Assembly: GCF_001437125.1 (NCBI RefSeq)
Contig: NZ_JQCA01000038.1
Coordinates: 1 to 64,000, forward strand
Direction: 5' to 3'
Length of the DNA stretch: 64,000 bases
Source of the DNA: Levilactobacillus paucivorans
GTDB lineage: Bacteria > Bacillota > Bacilli > Lactobacillales > Lactobacillaceae
The notes under the pieces were generated by a model. The model had not been told where the DNA came from. It was given only the letters and a program-made list of their open reading frames with translations, and did no database searches. Below, in pieces: positions 1 through 8,044 of the stretch. The translations under genes and the position numbers were made by a program. The first letter of the stretch is position 1. The number at the start of each line of letters is the position of its first letter.

Positions 1-83
1 CACATATTTGGTTTGTCGAAACAATGTTCAGTTTTCAAAGGTCTACCTTGTCGCGGTTAACGTACCGCCGTGACAACTTTTAA

Positions 84-112
84 AGTATAGCATGTTGAGA
101 AATTACTGTCAA
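84..112 (-). promoter_or_regulatory. Strong sigma-A promoter, probably of an rRNA operon
   Basis: On the minus strand TTGACA (107-112) and TATACT (84-89) are separated by exactly 17 bases, a near-consensus vegetative promoter. It fires towards position 1. The transcribed leader (about 1-75) contains the string AAAACTGAACATTGTTTCGA, which resembles the leaders found before 16S rRNA in lactobacilli. The rRNA assignment is inference, because no rRNA gene lies inside the window. Confidence 0.7.
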
Positions 113-341
113 CAACTTTTTCGACGACTTGTATATATATTCAATCACACAAATCATTTAATCAAATCAGTTGGTCGCAATAGACAACATAAATCATTGT
201 AACAGTCACTGTTTAACACGTCAAGCATTGTTTTAAATTTGTATGGCTATTCAACCATTTAATTTTTATGCATTCACGTCTCAAACAGCAACAGGTAATA
301 TCTTACCAATCATCCCCGAGCAGGTCAAGCAGTTTTTTCAG
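113..341. other. Intergenic stretch without a recognisable gene
   Basis: AT-rich spacer between the left-edge promoter and the terminator of the S1-domain gene. I see no credible coding frame, RNA gene or repeat in it. It may hold upstream promoter (UP-like) sequence for the strong promoter next to it. Confidence 0.5.
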
Positions 342-372
342 AAAAAAAAGACGTCCCTTTATGAGGGCGTCT
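342..372 (-). terminator. Intrinsic terminator of the S1-domain gene
   Basis: On the minus strand GACGCCC...GGGACGTC forms a stem with one bulged base, followed by eight T (342-349). The stop codon of the gene at 359-361 lies inside the loop, so the coding region runs into its own terminator. Confidence 0.85.
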
Positions 373-748
373 TCTCTTGATTTAAATTGTTTAAGGCTTC
401 GGCCTTCCAGCCCGCTAACCGCTCATCAATCGGTTCAAACCCAATATTTATCCGATGATTGGTCCAATAGTGCCGGTGTTGATGCTCAATGGGTTCCGTC
501 CCTAAGTCAACATGTTCTAAACACCGTAATGACAGGCTAATCTTACCTGTGTATTCATCGATATCAAGAATCACGACGTTAACTTCTTCATTAACCTTTA
601 AATAGTCATGAATATCTTTGACGTAACCACAATGGCATTCGGAAATATGAATCAAGCCTTGACGGTGTCCGCCCAAACTGACGAATGCGCCGTAAGGTTG
701 AATGCCCGTGACTCGTCCTGTGACCTTCTGGCCAATCTGAAATGCCAT
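359..748 (-). CDS. cvfD: S1 domain RNA-binding protein, CvfD / general stress protein 13 family
   Basis: Protein of 129 residues with a single S1 (OB-fold) RNA-binding domain at about residues 5-75, showing GxVTGIQPYGAFVSL and a GLIHISE stretch typical of S1 folds. The C-terminal 50 residues are polar and carry no recognised domain. The family (YugI/GSP13/CvfD) binds ribosomes or RNA in the cytoplasm and is linked to stress and virulence-gene control in Firmicutes; which RNA it acts on here is not visible. It stands alone, 42 bases downstream of the cyclophilin gene on the same strand, and ends in a terminator overlapping its stop. Length and domain placement fit the family. Confidence 0.85.
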   Translation of the reverse strand: MAFQIGQKVTGRVTGIQPYGAFVSLGGHRQGLIHISECHCGYVKDIHDYLKVNEEVNVVILDIDEYTGKISLSLRCLEHVDLGTEPIEHQHRHYWTNHRINIGFEPIDERLAGWKAEALNNLNQEKTPS

Positions 749-790
749 CGTCTCACCTCATTAAACTCAGTCTATCTGCCTGACAAGAAC

Positions 791-1378
791 CTATTCGATA
801 ACTGTCACTTTATCCATTGTCACTGGTGTTGCTGGTTGGTCACTAGCATCCGTCTTGACCTTAGAGATAGCATCGACAATGTCCATCCCCTCAGTCACCT
901 GGCCAAAGACCGTGTGACGGAAGTCCAACCAAGGAGTTCCCCCATCTTTATAGGCTGTCACAATCTCTTCGGGGAAGCCGGCATCGCGCATCTGGCTTTG
1001 CATCTGCTCCGTCATATCCGTATCTGAAACGATAAAGAACTGACTACCATTGGTATTAGGACCAGCGTTGGCCATTGATAAGGCGCCCCGCAAGTTGTAC
1101 AGTTCAGGTGAAAATTCATCTTCAAAAGGTTGTCCCCAGATGCTTTCGCCACCCATACCAGTACCAGTTGGGTCACCCCCCTGAATCATGAAGTTAGGAA
1201 TGACGCGATGGAACGTTAACCCATCGTAATAACCAGCCTTCGCATGGGTTACAAAGTTTTCAACCGTCTTTGGTGCTTGCTCGGGGAAGAGCTGCAGCTG
1301 AATTGTTCCCATAGATGTTTCAATACTTACCTTGGGGCCCTGGGCGTTAGCCAAATCAATTTGTGGAAACTTTGTCAT
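791..1378 (-). CDS. ppiB: Peptidyl-prolyl cis-trans isomerase, cyclophilin type
   Basis: Protein of 195 residues, a single cyclophilin domain. Characteristic segments are visible: FHRVI at 56-60 (active-site Arg), the following FMIQGGDP, the GSQFF segment near residue 110, and a conserved C-terminal VTEGMDIVD. It catalyses isomerisation of proline peptide bonds and acts in protein folding. There is no signal peptide or lipobox, so it is cytoplasmic, unlike PrsA-type foldases. It starts at an ATG behind GGAGG. The promoter at 1402-1430 precedes it, and the cvfD-like gene follows on the same strand and may be co-transcribed. Confidence 0.93.
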   Translation of the reverse strand: MTKFPQIDLANAQGPKVSIETSMGTIQLQLFPEQAPKTVENFVTHAKAGYYDGLTFHRVIPNFMIQGGDPTGTGMGGESIWGQPFEDEFSPELYNLRGALSMANAGPNTNGSQFFIVSDTDMTEQMQSQMRDAGFPEEIVTAYKDGGTPWLDFRHTVFGQVTEGMDIVDAISKVKTDASDQPATPVTMDKVTVIE

Positions 1379-1401
1379 AATTATCCTCCATATCTTTTAA
1401 C

Positions 1402-1430
1402 ACTATCTAAACGTCTATTATCACCGCCAA
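1402..1430 (-). promoter_or_regulatory. Putative promoter of the cyclophilin gene
   Basis: On the minus strand TTGGCG (1425-1430) and GATAGT (1402-1407) are 17 bases apart, about 25 bases upstream of the start. A moderate sigma-A match. Confidence 0.5.
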
Positions 1431-1458
1431 CGCTTAAAAATGCAAACGATGACTCCGG

Positions 1459-1467
1459 TGCTATACT
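1459..1467 (+). promoter_or_regulatory. Extended -10 promoter of the PgpA-like gene
   Basis: TGCTATACT is an extended -10 element; the -35 is poor. It lies 34 bases before the ATG at 1501 and downstream of the more upstream in-frame codon at 1440, which argues for the 1501 start. Confidence 0.55.
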
Positions 1468-1500
1468 GGATACACAATAATTCAAAGGAGACTTCATTCA

Positions 1501-2009
1501 TGGCCAAACCAACTACCGCCTTAAAACAACGGACCATCGCGCTACTTAACCAACGGGGCATTACCCTGCCAGACATCGCACAACTCGTCATTTTCCTTCA
1601 GAAAGACTACATCAAGGACCTCGATGCGGACCTGGCTCTCGACAGCGTGCAAACCGTCCTCAGCAAACGCGAGGTCCAAAATGCCGTGATCACTGGGATT
1701 CAACTCGACATCTCCGCAGAGAAGCACGACCTCTTGGAACCCCTCCAAACAATCGTCGAACGTGATGAGGGTCTCTACGGTGTCGATGAGACCATGGCTC
1801 TCTCTATTGTCGATATCTACGGGTCCATCGGTTTCACCAACTACGGCTATATCGATCGGACCAAGCCCGGGATCCTAGCAAAACTAAATGCGCATGAACC
1901 TGGCATTATCCATACCTTCCTCGATGATCTGGTTGGCGCAATCGCTGCGGCCGCCGCGGCTCGCCTCGCTCACGATGATATTGGTGAACAGGACACCCCG
2001 TTCCACTAA
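1501..2009 (+). CDS. Phosphatidylglycerophosphatase A family protein (YutG/PgpA-like)
   Basis: Protein of 169 residues when started at the ATG at 1501, which follows a good ribosome-binding site (CAAAGGAGA); the longer in-frame start at 1440 lies upstream of the -10 element and is rejected. It resembles the YutG/PgpA family: an N-terminal helical part, then a helix-rich region with GLYGVDETMA, DIYGSIGFTNYG, and a C-terminal FLDDLVGAIAAAAAA stretch. PgpA dephosphorylates phosphatidylglycerophosphate to make phosphatidylglycerol. The pgsA gene at 56.4 kb makes the substrate. The Gram-positive YutG branch is less well characterised, so the exact substrate is inference. It is a plus-strand gene between two minus-strand neighbours, followed by the dedA gene on the same strand. 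Confidence 0.75.
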
Positions 2010-2045
2010 GAAATCCTCATGATTCCGTTAAGTTTCCTCATTTTC

Positions 2046-2075
2046 TCTGCTTTATCCGCTGAGATCCCTTATAAT
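2046..2075 (+). promoter_or_regulatory. Putative promoter of the DedA gene
   Basis: A perfect TATAAT at 2070-2075 lies 38 bases before the ATG. The -35 (TCTGCT, 2046-2051, 18-base spacer) is weak. Confidence 0.5.
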
Positions 2076-2113
2076 GTGGCTACATTAAACTATCGGAGAG
2101 GAAGACTTATCAC

Positions 2114-2776
2114 ATGGCCTATTTAATCGACTTCGTCCTGCACATCGATGCTCACTTAGTCAATATCGTCAATACCTTTGGAGGGTGGACTTACTTCATC
2201 CTATTCGCAGTTGTCTTCGTGGAGACGGGTGCCGTCATCCTACCATTCTTACCTGGCGATTCTTTGCTGTTTGCCGCAGCCGCCCTAGCAGCCAACCCGA
2301 GCTATGGCCTCAACATCTGGCTATTCGTCGGTCTATTTCTCCTCGCCGCAATCGGTGGGGACTCACTTAACTTCTTCTTAGGTCAACGCGCCGGTGCGGC
2401 ATTGTCCAACCATTCTTGGTTCGGCCGGCTCATCAATAAGGATAAATTAGCTCAGTCAGAGAAATTCTTTAGGAAACATGGGCCACTCGCGATCTTCCTA
2501 GGTCGGTTCATGCCAATCATCCGAACCTTCGTGCCTTTCACGGCCGCTGGTTCCCAGTTCCCTTACCGCCGATTCCTTCAATACAATGTGAGTGCCGCGA
2601 TTACTTGGGTTCTGATCTGTTGTGGCGGGGGTTACTTCTTTGGTAACATTCCCTTCGTCAAAGCCCACTTCTCAGCGGTTGTTCTCGGCATCATCGTGAT
2701 TTCACTGATTCCGGCCGTCGTTGGTTGGCTCAAGGGTCGGCAAAAGCCGGCATCTCGGACACCAGAAGAAGATTAA
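2114..2776 (+). CDS. DedA family membrane protein
   Basis: Protein of 220 residues with about five hydrophobic segments and the DedA/SNARE-associated fold. The family signatures are present: FLPGDSLLF at about residues 45-53 and GRFMPIIRTFVPFTAAG at about 135-151, with the conserved GR and RT arginines needed in characterised DedA proteins. Members act in lipid recycling, including undecaprenyl-phosphate or aminophospholipid translocation, and in maintaining membrane energetics. Which lipid this one handles cannot be read from the sequence. It follows the PgpA-like gene on the same strand and ends in a bidirectional terminator shared with the convergent gene. Confidence 0.9.
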   Translation: MAYLIDFVLHIDAHLVNIVNTFGGWTYFILFAVVFVETGAVILPFLPGDSLLFAAAALAANPSYGLNIWLFVGLFLLAAIGGDSLNFFLGQRAGAALSNHSWFGRLINKDKLAQSEKFFRKHGPLAIFLGRFMPIIRTFVPFTAAGSQFPYRRFLQYNVSAAITWVLICCGGGYFFGNIPFVKAHFSAVVLGIIVISLIPAVVGWLKGRQKPASRTPEED

Positions 2777-2788
2777 TCACTCAATTTT

Positions 2789-2824
2789 AAAAAGCGCAAT
2801 CGACTAAGCTCGATTGCGCTTTTC
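2789..2824. terminator. Bidirectional terminator between convergent genes
   Basis: AAGCGCAATCGA and TCGATTGCGCTT form a 12-bp perfect stem with a 6-base loop, flanked by A5 and T-rich tails. It serves the DedA gene on plus and the TIGR01906-type gene on minus. Confidence 0.9.
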
Positions 2825-3454
2825 TTATGCCCGTTTAATTGCCTGACGTCCTCGCCAATAAAGCCAACCCAGCCCGGCTTCGAAAAGCAAAAAGGCTAAG
2901 ACGAAGCAGTGCAGAAAGAACGTATCTGGCAAGGCCGTAATCACCGGATCGAGGTCCGGATCAAACAGCCAGTCATTATTGCGAAAGAGAACCTCGTGAA
3001 AGGTCACGAAGAAGCCTTGGAAATTGATCGCCATGCAGGCTGCTAAGACCATTGGCACCACTGCGGCCACCGTAACTGGTCGTAGTAACCGCCACTCAGC
3101 CGCCTCACGTTTCAGCTGACGCAGATAAAGCCACGCTGGGGCCACTGTCACGATGAAGACCAAATTATTGACGAGAAATAACGTCTTCACGTCATGAAAG
3201 TGAATCATTCCCGTAAATGACGTGGGAAAATCACTCATATTTAAATCCGTGACCCAGGGCAACTCGAGATAAGCCAGCATCTGACCGTAGTTATGCATCA
3301 GTCGTGAGGCACTCATCCCCACCGTTCGACTAATATGCAGCCAGCCAATATCCAGACGATACAGCCAAATGGCATTAATCGTCAACAGGATGCTCACGGT
3401 TACCAAAGCCAAAAAGACTGCCGTTAATCCGACCGCCCGTTGCCATCTAGCCAC
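2825..3454 (-). CDS. TIGR01906-type integral membrane protein
   Basis: Protein of 209 residues with about four or five transmembrane segments (near residues 8-28, 90-110, 125-145, 185-205) and a large extracytoplasmic loop. Proteins of this type (TIGR01906) are widespread in lactobacilli, have no known biochemical role, and typically sit beside a NagD-like HAD phosphatase as here. It begins with GTG at 3454, overlapping the end of the HAD gene by 8 bases, so the two are translationally coupled. I assign the family from its features and context, not function. Confidence 0.8.
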   Translation of the reverse strand: MARWQRAVGLTAVFLALVTVSILLTINAIWLYRLDIGWLHISRTVGMSASRLMHNYGQMLAYLELPWVTDLNMSDFPTSFTGMIHFHDVKTLFLVNNLVFIVTVAPAWLYLRQLKREAAEWRLLRPVTVAAVVPMVLAACMAINFQGFFVTFHEVLFRNNDWLFDPDLDPVITALPDTFFLHCFVLAFLLFEAGLGWLYWRGRQAIKRA

Positions 3455-4241
3455 GTGGCCCCACCTCGAAATCCCAATGATCCAATGATGGTACCGTATA
3501 GGTTGGTGGCACTGTCTCCGTCGCCACTTGTTCCGGCGTCGAGACCCCCGTATAGACGAGCAGTGTGTCCACCTGAGCGTGAATACCGGCGAGAATATCC
3601 GTATGGTAGTTATCCCCGATCATCAGCGCCTGCTCTGGAGCAACGCCTAGTTGACGCAGGGAATTCTGTAGAATAATGGGTTCCGGTTTACCGATCATGA
3701 TCGGCTGCTGTTGCGTCGCATACCGGACCAGGTCAACCAATGCCCCCGCACCGGGCATCAAGCCGCGAGCCTTAGGGATATTGGAATCCGAATTGGTCCC
3801 AATAAAAGTCGACCCACTCCGAACAGCCAACACTGCCTTGGCAAACTTTTCGTAAGTGACATCACTATCCAATCCCACAACAACGTAGGTTGGATGTTCT
3901 TCATCGACCGTGAACCCTTTGGCAGCCAGGGCTTGCTTCAACCCGATCTCACCCACGACATAGACTGTACGTTTCGTCGTCTCACCGGCAAGCTGATCCA
4001 GATAATCGGCTGTCGCCAGTCCCGCCGTATAGACGTTCTCCGGAGTCACATGGATATCGTGATTGTTTCCCAGATTGTTAACGACAGCCTGGGGTAACTG
4101 CGTTGTATTGTTCGTGACAAACTTAAAAGGAATTTGGGCCGCTTGAAGCCGTTCAATGAACCGCTTGGCCGCTGGATAACGCTTGGTACCTGCATAAACG
4201 GTCCCGTCCAAATCAATTAAATAGGCCTGGTAGTCTTTCAA
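3447..4241 (-). CDS. HAD-superfamily phosphatase, NagD/YutF-like (TIGR01457)
   Basis: Protein of 264 residues, class IIA HAD hydrolase. Motif I is YLIDLDGTVY at about residues 7-16 (nucleophile Asp and general acid Asp). Motif II is VTNNTT near 43-48. Motif III includes the Lys in GKPEP, and motif IV is MIGDNYHTDI. Such enzymes dephosphorylate small phosphometabolites such as p-nitrophenyl phosphate and sugar or nucleotide monophosphates in vitro; the physiological substrate is uncertain. The start is a TTG behind GGGAGAG. It forms a unit with the downstream membrane protein and the upstream yutD and 5'-nucleotidase genes, a block in the same order in many lactobacilli. Confidence 0.88.
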   Translation of the reverse strand: MKDYQAYLIDLDGTVYAGTKRYPAAKRFIERLQAAQIPFKFVTNNTTQLPQAVVNNLGNNHDIHVTPENVYTAGLATADYLDQLAGETTKRTVYVVGEIGLKQALAAKGFTVDEEHPTYVVVGLDSDVTYEKFAKAVLAVRSGSTFIGTNSDSNIPKARGLMPGAGALVDLVRYATQQQPIMIGKPEPIILQNSLRQLGVAPEQALMIGDNYHTDILAGIHAQVDTLLVYTGVSTPEQVATETVPPTYTVPSLDHWDFEVGPRG

Positions 4242-4253
4242 CGCAAACTCTCC

Positions 4254-5003
4254 CTACTCTTCTTTTTTCTGCCGAATGGTAAAGTGTCGCCGACCCTGAC
4301 CGCCAGTAGCAACGGTCACTGTCTTAGCGGCCTTCTTTTCCGGTTTTGTGGTCTGACGGTGCTCTTCAGTATATGGATGGGCCGTATTACGGTGTCGTGA
4401 ATGCCGTGATCGCCGGCGACGAGAACCGTTATTGGACCCGTTCGATGGCTTGGGTCTCTGAGTCCCATCATTGTTCTTATTATTGTGAGCGTTCGTAGCT
4501 GGCTTGGTAGCTGTGGTCTTCTGTGAACTCTTGGCTGCCGGCTGTGAAGTCTTTTCACCCTGTGGCCGTTTAGCCTGGCTCGACCCACTCCGGTTACGAC
4601 GCCGTGAACGGCTGCGACGCGGCTTAGGTGCGGCCTTGACGTCTAAGTTATGCAAGATGAAATAAGCACATCCAAAGTTACAAGATTCATACAAATAGTC
4701 CTGCACAGCGTCAATCTGATTCTGCTTGGCACCGGCCCGGTCCTCCGCATAAAACCCCTTCAGGCGCAGTTGCTCAAAGCCCCAGTCACCCACAATATAA
4801 TCAAATTTACTCAAAATGGTACTAAACCGCCGAGAAAATTCCAAGAAGTCGAAACCTTCCCGAACGTTTGCAACCAGCTCATACGGGTGGCCGTTGATCG
4901 TCAGGTGGGTTTCATCCCCCCGAACTACTTCGGCAACTGGTTCTCGACTTTCGCGTTGCTCGGCAACGAGTGCCTCCAATTCCTTTCGATCCAACGTCTT
5001 CAT
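4254..5003 (-). CDS. yutD: YutD family protein with long arginine-rich tail
   Basis: Protein of 249 residues. The first 125 match the YutD family (segments FDFLEFSRRFSTILSKFDYIVGDW and the cysteine-containing CNFGCAYFILHN near residue 115). The family has no established function. The rest, about residues 130-249, is low-complexity and very basic, with runs of RRSRSRRR and RRRRSRHSRHR plus Asn, Ser and Thr. Bacillus YutD is roughly 100 residues, so the tail more than doubles the protein. A basic disordered tail suggests RNA, ribosome or membrane-surface binding; that is inference. Its ATG overlaps the stop of the upstream 5'-nucleotidase gene by 4 bases. Confidence 0.85.
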   Translation of the reverse strand: MKTLDRKELEALVAEQRESREPVAEVVRGDETHLTINGHPYELVANVREGFDFLEFSRRFSTILSKFDYIVGDWGFEQLRLKGFYAEDRAGAKQNQIDAVQDYLYESCNFGCAYFILHNLDVKAAPKPRRSRSRRRNRSGSSQAKRPQGEKTSQPAAKSSQKTTATKPATNAHNNKNNDGTQRPKPSNGSNNGSRRRRSRHSRHRNTAHPYTEEHRQTTKPEKKAAKTVTVATGGQGRRHFTIRQKKEE

Positions 5004-6397
5004 CCTTTCCGATCTGTGTTCAAGGGATAGTGTCGCCCAAGATACTGAGCGAACACCTCCCGCAATAAGTCATGATAAAAGAGTTCATTTTTCCCGACAA
5101 TTGAGATGGTTGGGAAGAACGGTACGAATAAATAGTGATCCACGACCGCTAGCGTGTACTGGCGAATTGGCGAAACAGGCTCACCGCGCCAAGTGACCTG
5201 ATGGGTCTGTGGATTATAGGCAATCCCAAGATAATTGAGCTCACCGAACACCTTGCCCCGAAAACCCATCCTGCGCTGTGGAAAATGCCGCAGAAAGAGA
5301 CGAGCCTGTTCCGCTTCCTGAATCAGTCGCCACAAATCATAGCCACTGAGGGTCACGCGCATGACGTGCATGCTGTGCGGCAGAATCGTATGAAGTTGGT
5401 CCTGTGTGACCACGCCACGTGGCAGGTCGGCCAGAAACAGCCCTGAATTTAAAATAGCCGCCTGAGTCCCCGCGTACTCGGCAATGGCATGAAGCCCCTC
5501 TTGTACGATCCGGGGATGACCAAATGGATCGGCCTCCATAGTTGCTGGGATCTTCGCCACGCGCTGTTCTCGCAAGATGTCATGTCCCATCTGTTCCAGC
5601 TGGGCAATCTCGCCCGCATCGGATGGTAGCACCGGTAGATCAGCAGTAGTCACCACACCAGCGGTTCCCTTCAACAGCTGATGGTCAGAACCCACATCGA
5701 GTTCAATGCGCCCGACGTACCGTCCAAACTTTCCCGCCGCTGCGAGGAGGCTCTGCCCCTGCTGCTCACCATGAACCAGCAAATGATGTGTGTGACTCCC
5801 GATAATCACGGTCAACTGAGAAAAACGCTTGGCCAGCTGGCGATCGACGTTAATTCCCAAGTGGGATAACAGGACACAGAGGTCATATTGTCCAGCATAG
5901 GCCGCTAAGAGTTGCGTCAGGGCTTGATCGGCTTGTACCGCTGTCCACCCTAACAAGGGATAGGTCAGCTGATAAGATGCCGTGAGCCCCAGCACCAAGA
6001 TCCGCGTCCCGGCAGGAGTAACCAGGATCCGGTGATCTTGGGCCCAGTCTGGCTTCTGTTGTGTATCAGTTGTCACCAGATTCCCCAGGACCACTGGGAA
6101 GTTGGCATAGTCATAGAGATGATTTAATTGTTTATGGTTGAGTGTCAGCCCTTCGTTATTCCCGATGGTCACGGCATCATACCCGATCTGATTCATCAGG
6201 ACCACATTACGTTGGCCCAGAGTGGCTTCGCTTACCGGATGAGCCCGGTCGACGTTGTCACCCAAATCAAAGGTATAGACGGCATTCCCAGCAGCGAGAT
6301 CATGCTCTCTGGTGGCTAACAAATACCGCCTTATCCGCGGCCAATTTTCGAAATGCGAATGGAGATCATTCGTGTGTAATAACGTGATGTGTTCCAT
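5000..6397 (-). CDS. Bifunctional metallophosphatase / 5'-nucleotidase (YunD-like)
   Basis: Protein of 465 residues. The N-terminal calcineurin-like domain carries LLHTNDLHSHF (residues 6-16), DLGDNVDR, GNNE, LSHLG and GSHTHH, which together supply the two-metal site. The C-terminal 5'-nucleotidase domain (about 280-440) binds the nucleoside. There is no signal peptide or anchor, so it appears cytoplasmic, unlike secreted UshA. Likely role: hydrolysis of nucleotide monophosphates or nucleotide sugars. It starts at ATG behind AAAGGAG, is the first gene of the block ending at 2825, and overlaps yutD. Confidence 0.88.
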   Translation of the reverse strand: MEHITLLHTNDLHSHFENWPRIRRYLLATREHDLAAGNAVYTFDLGDNVDRAHPVSEATLGQRNVVLMNQIGYDAVTIGNNEGLTLNHKQLNHLYDYANFPVVLGNLVTTDTQQKPDWAQDHRILVTPAGTRILVLGLTASYQLTYPLLGWTAVQADQALTQLLAAYAGQYDLCVLLSHLGINVDRQLAKRFSQLTVIIGSHTHHLLVHGEQQGQSLLAAAGKFGRYVGRIELDVGSDHQLLKGTAGVVTTADLPVLPSDAGEIAQLEQMGHDILREQRVAKIPATMEADPFGHPRIVQEGLHAIAEYAGTQAAILNSGLFLADLPRGVVTQDQLHTILPHSMHVMRVTLSGYDLWRLIQEAEQARLFLRHFPQRRMGFRGKVFGELNYLGIAYNPQTHQVTWRGEPVSPIRQYTLAVVDHYLFVPFFPTISIVGKNELFYHDLLREVFAQYLGRHYPLNTDRKG

Positions 6398-6456
6398 GCT
6401 GACACTCCTTTAACACTGAGTTTAATCGTACGGCATCCAGGGAGCCCGGTCAAGCG

Positions 6457-7065
6457 CTATTGCTTTTCTTGGAATTCCTGAGCCTTTCCCGTGACCATCT
6501 CTTCGATTTCTGAAGTGGAGAATGGTGTCCCAAATGGCACTTTTTCGGCTAGATAGCGCGTTTCAGGCGTGTCGACCCCGACATTAATATTTTCTTTAAC
6601 TGGGATGGCATAGTGATGAATATGACCGTGCAAATTGATAATCTGATTGACGATTCCCAACATCATTGGGTAATGGGTCATGTAATACTGTCGATGGTCG
6701 TATTTGATCAAGGCGCCCACGTCATGAAACTGATACTTGGGTTGGCCATGATCGACCGGATTGTGGGCGGCTAGATACTTAAAGAGCGCCCGACTGTCAT
6801 GGTTTCCCTTAATGAGTTCAAGGTGACCGTTGAGTTGTGATAAGACATTGGCTACCGCCTCATCTGATTTCACGGCTGGCTTCGTAAAGTACAGCGCAAT
6901 ATCTCCCAGATGATAGACGGTGTCCGTGGGGGTCACTCGTGCATTCCAATTATCGATGATGGTTTGATTCATCTCCTCTACCGAGTCAAATGGCCGGGGA
7001 GCAAAGTCATTCATCCCCAGCAGATCCGTATGAAAGAAATGGGTATCCGACGTAAAATATTGCAA
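6457..7065 (-). CDS. Calcineurin-like metallophosphoesterase
   Basis: Protein of 202 residues. Metal-binding motifs are visible: TSDTHFFH at residues 5-12 (D, H), YHLGDIAL (GD), KGNHD (GNHD) and LHGHIHH (GHxH). The family acts on phosphoesters in the cytoplasm; similar genes are often annotated as phosphoesterases of unknown substrate. The start is TTG at 7065, preceded by AAGGAGA. It lies 12 bases after the aldo/keto reductase gene on the same strand and is probably co-transcribed with it. No lipid, nucleic-acid or nucleotide specificity can be read from the sequence. Confidence 0.85.
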   Translation of the reverse strand: MQYFTSDTHFFHTDLLGMNDFAPRPFDSVEEMNQTIIDNWNARVTPTDTVYHLGDIALYFTKPAVKSDEAVANVLSQLNGHLELIKGNHDSRALFKYLAAHNPVDHGQPKYQFHDVGALIKYDHRQYYMTHYPMMLGIVNQIINLHGHIHHYAIPVKENINVGVDTPETRYLAEKVPFGTPFSTSEIEEMVTGKAQEFQEKQ

Positions 7066-7077
7066 ATTGAGGTCTCC

Positions 7078-7926
7078 TTAAAGAATGTCTAATGGTGTCG
7101 CTGTCGTTGGTTTTGGAAACTGACGGTCTAGTGCCGTGAGTTCGGCCGCACTCAGCGTTAACTGACCTGCCGCAATGTTGGCGCGCATGTGGTCAACCGA
7201 ACTCGTTTTGGGGATGGCCAACACCTGGTCATGGCTGATGACCCAAGCCAACAGAATCTCATAGATACCCACTTGGTGGGCCGCCGCGACTTCTTTCACG
7301 ACGGGATTGCTAGCCAATTGGTGGCCATGCGTATCTCCTTGGGCAATGGGTGAATAGGCAATGAATGGTACCTGGTGGGCTTGTTGCCAAGGGAGCACCG
7401 CGTATTCAACGCCGCGGCTACCAAGATGATAGAGATCCTCATTGGCCGCAACCTTGGGCCCTTCTGGTAACCCCCAAAGTTCCTGCAAGTCATCGCCATC
7501 GAAGTTCGAAACACCCCACCGATGAATGAGACCGGTTTTCTGGAGGCGTTGAAGTTCCGTAATGGTTTCCGCTAACGGAACGTTACCCCGCCAATGATAT
7601 AAATAAAGATCCAAATAATCCGTCCGTAGCCGCTTCAAACTGGCCTCCAGGCTCGTCTGCATCCGATCGCGAGAAGCATTCTCTGGTAAAACCTTGGAGA
7701 TTAAGAAAAGATCCTCTCGTTTAAATGGCGTCAATGCCTCGCCGACTAAATTCTCGGACCGTCCGGAGCCATACATTTCAGCCGTGTCGACCACGCGGGC
7801 CCCGGCGTGGATCCCGGCTTGAATCGCCGCGATCTCAGCGTCACGCCGATCGGTCCGATCACCCATGTGCCAAGTTCCAATCCCAATTGCGGAAACCGTG
7901 GTTCCACCAAACGTAACTTCCCTCAT
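7078..7926 (-). CDS. Aldo/keto reductase
   Basis: Protein of 282 residues started at the ATG at 7926 (GGAGG seven bases upstream; a GTG one codon earlier is possible). An (alpha/beta)8-barrel NADPH oxidoreductase of the AKR superfamily. The catalytic tetrad is recognisable: Asp in VVDTAEMYG, Tyr in the same segment, Lys in LISKVLPE and His in YLYHWRG. The C-terminal part holds the NADP-binding AIPKTSS segment. The substrate is unknown; relatives reduce aldehydes and ketones. It is first in a two-gene unit with the metallophosphoesterase. Confidence 0.9.
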   Translation of the reverse strand: MREVTFGGTTVSAIGIGTWHMGDRTDRRDAEIAAIQAGIHAGARVVDTAEMYGSGRSENLVGEALTPFKREDLFLISKVLPENASRDRMQTSLEASLKRLRTDYLDLYLYHWRGNVPLAETITELQRLQKTGLIHRWGVSNFDGDDLQELWGLPEGPKVAANEDLYHLGSRGVEYAVLPWQQAHQVPFIAYSPIAQGDTHGHQLASNPVVKEVAAAHQVGIYEILLAWVISHDQVLAIPKTSSVDHMRANIAAGQLTLSAAELTALDRQFPKPTTATPLDIL

Positions 7927-7999
7927 CACAATTCCTCCAGTATTTTCAATTACTCCTATCGTAGCACTTCACCCCCAGCTTCGCCGACTCTGAGGATCT

Positions 8000-8033
8000 A
8001 AAAAGCCAACTTCTATTTGGAAGTTGGCTCCTT
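8000..8033 (-). terminator. Terminator of the amino-acid permease gene
   Basis: AGCCAACTT (8004-8012) and AAGTTGGCT (8021-8029) form a 9-bp perfect stem with T-rich tails on both strands. It lies 12 bases after the permease stop. Confidence 0.85.
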
Positions 8034-8044
8034 TTCACTTGAAA

